Positions 14,521 to 20,841 of a stretch of DNA of 23,611 nt are shown piece after piece. Source of the stretch: a virus; IMG/VR virus record IMGVR_UViG_3300030102_002026, positions 1 through 23,611 of that record. One strand, written 5' to 3'. Position 1 is the stretch's first letter, and each line of letters starts with the position of its first letter. The notes under the pieces were generated by a model that saw only the letters and a list, made by a program, of their open reading frames with translations, was not told the DNA's origin and made no database searches. The position numbers and the translations under genes were made by a program.

Positions 14521-14720
14521 TGAAGCTGACGATGGAACCCGTACTCAAAACCCAGATGGAACTCGAAGCGCACGAGAAGGAGTGTGCTATCCGCTACGCT
14601 GCTGTCCAAGAGAAGCTCGACGCCCTCGACAAGCGCATGTGGCGTCTTGAGGCGATGATCATGGGGAGTACGATTCTGGTTGTGGCTATGGTCGTCACAG
14701 TATTTATGGGAATGAATTAG
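14520..14720 (+). CDS. Coiled-coil protein with C-terminal membrane anchor (XhlA-like, lysis candidate)
   Basis: 66 residues. A charged N-terminal helix with heptad-like spacing (EKLDALDKRMWRLEAM, about 31-46) is followed by one membrane span (STILVVAMVVTVFM, about 49-62) at the very C-terminus. This order of hydrophilic coil then terminal span matches hemolysin XhlA-type phage membrane proteins that work with holins. No second span, signal sequence or lipobox is seen, so it is not a typical multi-span holin or lipoprotein spanin. No endolysin is in the window. It has no nearby Shine-Dalgarno; the one-base overlap with the upstream stop suggests coupled translation. It could alternatively be a small internal virion membrane protein, because ejection genes follow. 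Confidence 0.65.
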   Translation: MKLTMEPVLKTQMELEAHEKECAIRYAAVQEKLDALDKRMWRLEAMIMGSTILVVAMVVTVFMGMN

Positions 14721-14721
14721 T

Positions 14722-16053
14722 ATGTCTACTAACATAAGTGAACAAGACAAAGCTGTTCAAAAACAGATGCAGGAACAGGCCAAACGCACCTCTACTCTGC
14801 AAGAAGGTGCGAAGATAAAGCCTGAAGATCAGGAGGTACAGACTGACGAGTTACTGACCACTGATCAAAAACTAATCGACGATCCCGTAGATGTTAGAAA
14901 GGGAGATGACATTAAGTCTGTAGATCAGGATGCTCCTAAAGAGTTTGATCCCGGAAGATACGATGCAGAGAGAGCCGCGCCAAAGGTGGGGAAAGCAGAC
15001 GCAGCAAAGGGCAAAGCATCTGAAGGCGCACTTATGGAAGCAGCACAGGGCAAAGTCTCAAAAGAGGCTCTTGCCGTAGCTGCAACACAAGAGCTTGACC
15101 CGAAGGCTACTACTCGTTACCAGCTTGCAGAACTATTCAAAGGCATCGAAGAGGGTGGGCCTCCCCCCGCATGGGCTGCACCGGCTGTACGACAAGTAAC
15201 CGCAGTCATGCAACAGCGTGGTTTGGGATCATCGTCTATGGCTGCTGCTGCTGTCATGCAAGCTATGATGGAGTCGGGCATCCCGATTGCTGCCCAAGAC
15301 GCACAAAAATATGCAGCTATCCAGTTGCAAAACTTGAACAACGAACAAGCTGCTGCGTTGCAAAACGCCGCCGCTGTGTTGCAAATGGACATGGCAAACC
15401 TTAATAATCGTCAGCAGGCTGCTGTGAATAACGCTAAAGCATTTTTGACGTTTGATGTTCAAAATTTAACAAACGAACAACAATCAAACACGCTTAGTTA
15501 TCAGACAAAAGCACAAGCTCTTCTTTCGGATGCTGCGGCGCAGAATGCTGCAAAACAATTCAATGCCAAGTCTGAAAACGAAATCCAAACATTCTTTGCC
15601 GAATTAGGTACAAGCGTAGAGTCTGCAAACATTCAGCGCGATCTGGCTATGAAGCAGTTTAATCAAAATCAGTCAGTAGCTGTACAGCAATTCAACGCGC
15701 AGATGGACGCACAGGCAGAACAATTTAACGCCAATATGCGTCTTGAGATAGATCAAAGCAATGCTGTCTGGCGTCGAAATGTAAACACACAAAATACAGC
15801 GCAGCAGAATGACGCTAACCGTCAAAATGCAATCAACCTGCTCGGTATTCAACAAAACGCTCTGAACAATCTGTGGCAGAAGTATCGGGACAAGGCATCA
15901 TGGGTCGTTAAGATTTCCGAAAATTCTCGTGATCGTGCCCACAATGCCGCCATGCAGGCTGCCGCATTCAAACAAAACGCTGATCTGTACAAACTAGAAT
16001 ACAAAAACTATTTGTTCACTAACGCTATTGATAAAATTTGGGGCACTGGATAA
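14722..16053 (+). CDS. Internal virion (ejection) protein with 11-residue repeats
   Basis: 443 residues. The first 150 are charged and low in hydrophobics (Lys/Glu/Asp/Gln-rich), probably flexible. Residues 155-190 include a Pro/Trp segment (GGPPPAWAAPAVRQVTAVMQ) and an Ala/Met-rich helix. Residues 191-377 are seventeen contiguous 11-residue repeats, mostly with Asn at position 3 (for example LQNLNNEQAAA, QFNAQMDAQAE, QFNANMRLEID), expected to form a long helix. The end has NLWQKYRDKASWVVKISEN and a basic helix. I recognise the QFN...WRR-x-V-N-T...NLWQ-x-x-R-D series from internal proteins of marine short-tailed phages. It likely forms part of the core ejected with DNA. It is first in a run of five such genes. 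Start ATG is one base after the previous stop. Confidence 0.8.
   Translation: MSTNISEQDKAVQKQMQEQAKRTSTLQEGAKIKPEDQEVQTDELLTTDQKLIDDPVDVRKGDDIKSVDQDAPKEFDPGRYDAERAAPKVGKADAAKGKASEGALMEAAQGKVSKEALAVAATQELDPKATTRYQLAELFKGIEEGGPPPAWAAPAVRQVTAVMQQRGLGSSSMAAAAVMQAMMESGIPIAAQDAQKYAAIQLQNLNNEQAAALQNAAAVLQMDMANLNNRQQAAVNNAKAFLTFDVQNLTNEQQSNTLSYQTKAQALLSDAAAQNAAKQFNAKSENEIQTFFAELGTSVESANIQRDLAMKQFNQNQSVAVQQFNAQMDAQAEQFNANMRLEIDQSNAVWRRNVNTQNTAQQNDANRQNAINLLGIQQNALNNLWQKYRDKASWVVKISENSRDRAHNAAMQAAAFKQNADLYKLEYKNYLFTNAIDKIWGTG
15292..15852 (+). repeat. Seventeen tandem 11-residue (33-base) coding repeats
   Basis: Residues 191-377 of the 443-residue internal protein divide without gaps into 17 units of 11 residues. 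Thirteen of them have Asn at position 3; two have Asp, one Ser and one Phe. Early units alternate in type (N-L-N/T-N-x-Q, then N-A-x-A), giving a 22-residue super-repeat; later units share Q-F/S-N. At the DNA level the copies are diverged, so this is an old protein repeat rather than a recent tandem duplication. Confidence 0.85.
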
Positions 16054-16055
16054 CA

Positions 16056-16646
16056 ATGAGTTGGCTATCTAAGGCATTAAAGAACGACACGCTTAGAATC
16101 GGCCTGACCGTGGCAGGAGCCGCGTTGGCTGGTAAGTATGTGTTTGGGGACTACGAGGTTAGTAATCCGTACAGAGTAGAGGCGTTCGGAGAAGCTGCAA
16201 AATATAGCTACACCGGCACCGACATCAGCAGTAGAGCCTTAAATTTCTTAGGTGTAAAACCGTTCGGGGCTACCTCCGTGGGACAGTTTGTAAGTCCTGT
16301 GACAGATTTTGTAAAGAGCCTGAATCTAGGCACAGGTAAAAGTCTTGCAGACTTGATTTCGGGTTTTGGAAAAGCTCCCAAAGCGGCAAAAATAAGTCCT
16401 ACCGCCATCCGTACCGACACTAATTTTATGAACAGTCAAGCACAAATGATTCCTGTGGGTGGCAATGGACGTGTTGGGGGCATGCTTGCCCAAGATGCAG
16501 TGCAACAGTATCTTGCCAGAAGGGGACGAATATTCGGTATGCCCCAGTCTAAAACCGCACAGGCAACTATCAGTCTTGCAGGTTCAGGATCGTTGGCTCC
16601 TACCACTGCGTCTAAAAAACTTGCACGTAGTCGTCTTGTAGATTGA
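16056..16646 (+). CDS. Internal virion protein candidate with hydrophobic N-terminus (196 residues)
   Basis: The start at ATG 16056 is chosen because it follows the upstream stop (16051-16053) by two bases and gives MSWLSKALKNDTLRIGLTVA; an ATG at 16038 would add six residues and overlap the upstream gene without a ribosome site. Residues 13-30 (TLRIGLTVAGAALAGKYV) form a short Gly/Ala-rich hydrophobic helix that could insert in or lie on a membrane. The middle has aromatic and Pro/Gly-rich segments (NFLGVKPFGATSVGQFV, FVKSLNLGTGKSLADL). The C-terminal 60 residues are basic and Ser/Thr-rich (KTAQATISLAGSGSL, KKLARSRL). I do not recognise a family. Its size, place and hydrophobic N-terminus suit the smallest of the internal ejection proteins. 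Confidence 0.7.
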   Translation: MSWLSKALKNDTLRIGLTVAGAALAGKYVFGDYEVSNPYRVEAFGEAAKYSYTGTDISSRALNFLGVKPFGATSVGQFVSPVTDFVKSLNLGTGKSLADLISGFGKAPKAAKISPTAIRTDTNFMNSQAQMIPVGGNGRVGGMLAQDAVQQYLARRGRIFGMPQSKTAQATISLAGSGSLAPTTASKKLARSRLVD

Positions 16647-16655
16647 GGATAAATT

Positions 16656-17204
16656 ATGCAGGATATGATAAGCGCTTTAGCTGTGCCCCCCGGAAACTCT
16701 CTGACAGATGCACCGGGCAAGTGGCCGTGGGAAAAACCCGCTCGTTTTCCGGACCCAAATGATGCCATTGACTTTATCACCGACGACATAGCTAATGGCC
16801 CCACTCAAAACGATATGCTTCGTCTTATGATGGCGGGTATTACTGTTGAGGAATTGGTAGAACAAATTTCATTCAAGGGCTTTATGGCAGGGGCAATCAG
16901 CCCGGATGTTGCAGAACTTATCAAGCCTGCAATAGGAATTTTTTTGTACGGACTTGCAATTGAAAATGGATTTGAGCCGCAGATGCTAATTGACGAAAGT
17001 CCACCCGAGGGTGCCGTGTCTGACGCCACGTTCTTTGAGACTGCAAAACTTCGCAACCCAGAGCTATACGCTGCAATGACTGAAGAGATGAATCGTCAGA
17101 CACGAATGGGTACAGACGACATTCGCGTAGAAGAGAAGCCTGCTGATCTTAGCAAGTCATTTATTGCCGTCGTACCAGAGCGGCCAGAGGAGACACAGTC
17201 GTGA
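16656..17204 (+). CDS. Structural protein of unknown function in the ejection module
   Basis: 182 residues with GAGGA at 16645-16649 as ribosome site. The N-terminus is Pro/Trp-rich (GKWPWEKPARFPDPNDAIDF), then comes a helical core: DMLRLMMAGITVEELVEQIS, FMAGAISPDVAELIKPAIGI and FLYGLAIENGF (residues 50-110), moderately hydrophobic but with charges, so probably not membrane spans. The end is acidic and probably flexible. Proteins of this pattern occur beside very large internal proteins in marine short-tailed phages; no biochemical role is known to me. The stop overlaps the start of the 1210-residue gene (GTGA, 17201-17204), suggesting linked expression. Confidence 0.7.
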   Translation: MQDMISALAVPPGNSLTDAPGKWPWEKPARFPDPNDAIDFITDDIANGPTQNDMLRLMMAGITVEELVEQISFKGFMAGAISPDVAELIKPAIGIFLYGLAIENGFEPQMLIDESPPEGAVSDATFFETAKLRNPELYAAMTEEMNRQTRMGTDDIRVEEKPADLSKSFIAVVPERPEETQS

Positions 17205-20200
17205 TTGATGTAGGTGGCTTGGCAGACAACCTGTTGATTACCGGATTGCAAATTCTCGGTAACAAGGAACAGACACGCAGAAAAGAAGAAGAGGACGCAG
17301 CGGTTGTTGCGGCGGAAGCTGCAAAACAACAGGCAGAACTGACCAAAGCTCTCAGAACAGAAGAGGCAAAGGGCGTACAGGCACGCATAACAGCCCAACG
17401 ACAGTCTGAATTGGACACCATGAAAGAACTACGGATGTCTAGGATATTCGAGGGATTGGTCCTTACGCCTAATGGGCAAATGATGCCTTTGGTCTACGAT
17501 ATGTCCACGCAGCTACCTCCCGATCTCCCTATCGTTGCTACTAAAAATAAACAGGGTAAGTACGATTACCGTCCTGACTTTAAGAGGATGGCAGGTCCGT
17601 ATGCCAACCGAGATGTCGTTCCTATTTACAGGGGCAATAGGGGCACGGGAACCAAGCGTGATTTGAATGCCACTGAAGGATTCGGATGGGAGTTGACTGC
17701 TGGTTACAATCAAGTGGGAACTTATAATCCTGCGAATGATACTATCAATATGTTTGACAAAGATCAAAACATGATGATGGGCAACCTTATTGAGACCACG
17801 ATACCTGTTGTTGGAGGTGTAGGAAAGCCTGAACTGTCTCTATCACAAGCCATGGACCTTTCTGTAAAGTCGCGTCAGCCTTTGCTTCTTAGCACTCAAC
17901 TTACTTCGGCCTTTACTGGACGACCTATCGGCGCGCCTACCCTGAAAGAAGTTGCAGGATATAAACAGCCTGCAACGACGCGGACAGTACCGATTGTGAA
18001 AAACGCAAAGATTGGAGATACAACATATCCGATTCTTCATGCAGATGACTTTGCAAAGAAGGTTGCTGAAGAAGACCTTGATCCCCGAGATGTCTTTCAT
18101 CAGCCGGGAGCGATTACAGTAGACTCTCGTCTCATTACACAGGGCATGAAGAAGGCGGACATTATCGCTTTGGGTGGTGATGTCACTATCTCAAGCACAG
18201 TTCACCCCCGCGACAAGAAGGTGACACGAGACTTAGTAGACATTTACTTGCCTCATGCGTTTAAGAATGCAGAGGGTGTTCAACAGGACATGCTTGACAA
18301 CGTCACCTTTGCGGAGGGGACGGAGATACTAAGTCGTATGGGACTATCATACGATGATGTTATATGGCAAGAGTATGCTGTGACCACTGTGAACGGCGAA
18401 ATCACAGTGGAGGACATGATCAGCAACAACACGCCAAAGGGCACAGAAATAAACCGACATCTCGTCTTGTTCGAGACTATGGAAGACGGCAAAAAAGTAA
18501 ATAGGGAGATGCAGTTCTTTACAAAGGGACAGGCAGAAAAGTTCATACTTGAAAACCCAGATGCCAAGGGAGAATATGTCGGTCTAGCCACCATGAACAG
18601 CTTCACTGGTGATGTTAAAAGCGTTGCTGATCCTACCGGTAGAGATGTATTGCTACGATTCGCTCAAGGGACAGAAGAGTTTCGCAGGCATCCCGACGGC
18701 GTTTTAGAAAGTGAGGCTACGGACGCAGAAAAGCAGGTGGCTATAAGCCGTCAAGACGCCACAGTAAATACCATAACGGGAACGATAGAAAGCACTACAG
18801 GCGCTGCAGGTGAAACCTACCGCGCAAAGATCGAGGCTGATCACAAGCATCCCTTGCGTCTGGGTAACAGACAAGACGGTATGCTGCTTTCGCACAGAAA
18901 GACCGAACAAAAAGCGGCTGCACTAAGCACCATGCACGGCAAACTTGCACAGCCGGGAGTCATAGAGGAAATAATCGAGTCAGAACAAAGTAATCAGTAC
19001 GTGATGACGCTTGGTTCAGATATTGTAAATAACGCTGCTGCCTTTCTGGCATCGTTGGGCGCTAATCGCGATCCTGAACTTGGAATGCCCCTGCCGCAAA
19101 CCAACAGTGTGTACAAGCATATTAAAGACACGTACCCTCTGTTTTTCCAAATACCCGGAATGGAACAGTATATCATAGGTGTTCAACGCGCCAACATAAA
19201 GAAACGAGAGGACAACGCAACCACGAGCGCAAGTGGTGATTCTACGACCGCATCGTCAAGTGTCGGTGCAAATCCGGATGAAGATAACGCTCTTCCGGGT
19301 GGTCCCGCAGATTCCGCATCTCCCATAGTAACACTTAACATCGACAAAATACCGCCCAAAGTTTCTGCGTTTATAAATTCAGGAGAAGGCTACGAGGGCC
19401 GATTGTACTCTATGCTTTTAGGTGCAAACGTAGGTGAAGGTCAGGTAACACAGGGAGCAATTAATCAAACCACCCTCGACATACAGGGTATGATCAATGT
19501 TAAGCGTGACTTGGCTCTTCTGCCTACCCAGACAGCTATACCGGGCACATTTGATCCTGCTACGAACACGTATTTTGGTGAGGCGCTACGTCAGGAAGCT
19601 CTCCCGCAAAGCAGTCAAACCCGTATAAACGCCCTTATGAAACTTGACACCACTGCGTCTGGAATTCGCGTAGACGGAAAAGCTCTGACGATGCTAGACG
19701 TAATGAGTGATCACATAAACGGTTTACGTGATATCCAAGAAGCCGATCATTTGGCGCTTGCCAACACGCTTGTTAATTCAGTGACAAGCCTGCAGGAAGG
19801 CATTGATCTTGTAGAGCCGTTTATTATAGCAGCCACACAAGATGCAAATAGCATGAACCCAACGATGTACTACTCCCCCGCCGTCTTAGACGCGATGGAA
19901 GCGCGAGGAATTGGGGAGATGTTTAAAACTCGTCGCACAGAAGACAAGCGTCTGGCTGAATTAGAGCGTTTGGACGGCGCTGTAGAGTTAGCAGCAGACG
20001 CTCAAAAAGTTCTCTCGGGCTACATTGATCCAAACAATTCTAATCAGTATACCAGCCCCACATTCGTTGGCAACTTAGAGCTTGCATTAGACGCAGCCCC
20101 CGCTGTGTTCAGAGGTGTGACTGGTGCCTTGGGCAACTTCTTAAACACAGCTTCCGGTGCTGATATTGTTCGTCTATACGATCAGAACATCGATTCTCTA

Positions 20201-20833
20201 CTGGATGAACTTGCAGCAGACAATCCTGATATGCGGATTGATTCGGCAAGTGACTTAGGTCGAACCGGAAGACAAAAAGTAAAGGCAATTCTTAACGATA
20301 TTGCAAAAGAAATCGATGACGCCGGTAATAACGAAGCCAAGCGTCAACTTGCAGTTCGCCAGCTTAACATTGTCACCCTTGTCTACAAGCTGTCCAGTGT
20401 GTTGCAGGGCGGAACCGGCGGTAGAACCATTTCTGACAATGACGTGGCAATCATTCTGCAGGCCATGCGGCAGAGTCCGTTGTCCACCGCTGATCAACAA
20501 GCAGCAGTTGTACGAGAGATCGTAAAACTGGCCCGAGAGATCAAGGTCCGCGCTGAACACTTGTCCTCTACTGATCCGCATAAAGTTGCAGCTTACATGT
20601 ACTTCACTGGCCTGTCGGCAATGACGGATCAAGGTGTATATCACAAAGAATTGACTGCAAGTAATGTTGCAGCAAGACTTACAAGACCCGGTAGAGGACC
20701 ACAAGTATCTGAAGAACAGCTTGCTGCCATCGTGGCTAACATGAGAGTGCAGGGAGGCGATAATACAAGTCTTGCGGACAAACCCGCAACACCGGAAGAG
20801 CTTGAAAAAGCACGACAGACACTTCAAAGGTAA
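17201..20833 (+). CDS. Large internal virion / ejection protein (1210 residues)
   Basis: Starts at GTG overlapping the upstream stop, with AGAGGAG about 9 bases before it. Residues 1-20 are hydrophobic (VGGLADNLLITGLQILG). Residues 23-75 are a highly charged Lys/Glu/Ala/Gln coil. Residues 80-650 are mixed helix and strand without a motif I know. A Ser/Thr/Asp-rich linker lies at about 670-705. Residues 710-1180 look mainly helical (TLVNSVTSLQEGIDLVEPFI, LDELAADNPDMRID, VRQLNIVTLVYKLSSVLQ). I looked for lysozyme or transglycosylase signatures, as in T7 gp16, and found none I would defend. Size, helical content and position match the large ejection proteins of short-tailed phages, which leave the capsid first and build a channel across the cell envelope. 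The exact role is inferred. Confidence 0.75.
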   Translation: MIDVGGLADNLLITGLQILGNKEQTRRKEEEDAAVVAAEAAKQQAELTKALRTEEAKGVQARITAQRQSELDTMKELRMSRIFEGLVLTPNGQMMPLVYDMSTQLPPDLPIVATKNKQGKYDYRPDFKRMAGPYANRDVVPIYRGNRGTGTKRDLNATEGFGWELTAGYNQVGTYNPANDTINMFDKDQNMMMGNLIETTIPVVGGVGKPELSLSQAMDLSVKSRQPLLLSTQLTSAFTGRPIGAPTLKEVAGYKQPATTRTVPIVKNAKIGDTTYPILHADDFAKKVAEEDLDPRDVFHQPGAITVDSRLITQGMKKADIIALGGDVTISSTVHPRDKKVTRDLVDIYLPHAFKNAEGVQQDMLDNVTFAEGTEILSRMGLSYDDVIWQEYAVTTVNGEITVEDMISNNTPKGTEINRHLVLFETMEDGKKVNREMQFFTKGQAEKFILENPDAKGEYVGLATMNSFTGDVKSVADPTGRDVLLRFAQGTEEFRRHPDGVLESEATDAEKQVAISRQDATVNTITGTIESTTGAAGETYRAKIEADHKHPLRLGNRQDGMLLSHRKTEQKAAALSTMHGKLAQPGVIEEIIESEQSNQYVMTLGSDIVNNAAAFLASLGANRDPELGMPLPQTNSVYKHIKDTYPLFFQIPGMEQYIIGVQRANIKKREDNATTSASGDSTTASSSVGANPDEDNALPGGPADSASPIVTLNIDKIPPKVSAFINSGEGYEGRLYSMLLGANVGEGQVTQGAINQTTLDIQGMINVKRDLALLPTQTAIPGTFDPATNTYFGEALRQEALPQSSQTRINALMKLDTTASGIRVDGKALTMLDVMSDHINGLRDIQEADHLALANTLVNSVTSLQEGIDLVEPFIIAATQDANSMNPTMYYSPAVLDAMEARGIGEMFKTRRTEDKRLAELERLDGAVELAADAQKVLSGYIDPNNSNQYTSPTFVGNLELALDAAPAVFRGVTGALGNFLNTASGADIVRLYDQNIDSLLDELAADNPDMRIDSASDLGRTGRQKVKAILNDIAKEIDDAGNNEAKRQLAVRQLNIVTLVYKLSSVLQGGTGGRTISDNDVAIILQAMRQSPLSTADQQAAVVREIVKLAREIKVRAEHLSSTDPHKVAAYMYFTGLSAMTDQGVYHKELTASNVAARLTRPGRGPQVSEEQLAAIVANMRVQGGDNTSLADKPATPEELEKARQTLQR

Positions 20834-20841
20834 CAGTAAGC

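Noticed and set aside
16038-16055. An upstream ATG adding six residues to the 196-residue protein
   Set aside because: It overlaps the end of the previous gene with no ribosome site; the ATG at 16056 directly after that stop gives a natural M-S-W start.
17201-20833. A lysozyme or transglycosylase domain in the 1210-residue protein
   Set aside because: A segment with S-G-E-G-Y-E-G (about residues 727-733) briefly suggested a lysozyme-like Glu, but the surrounding sequence does not follow any catalytic signature I know.
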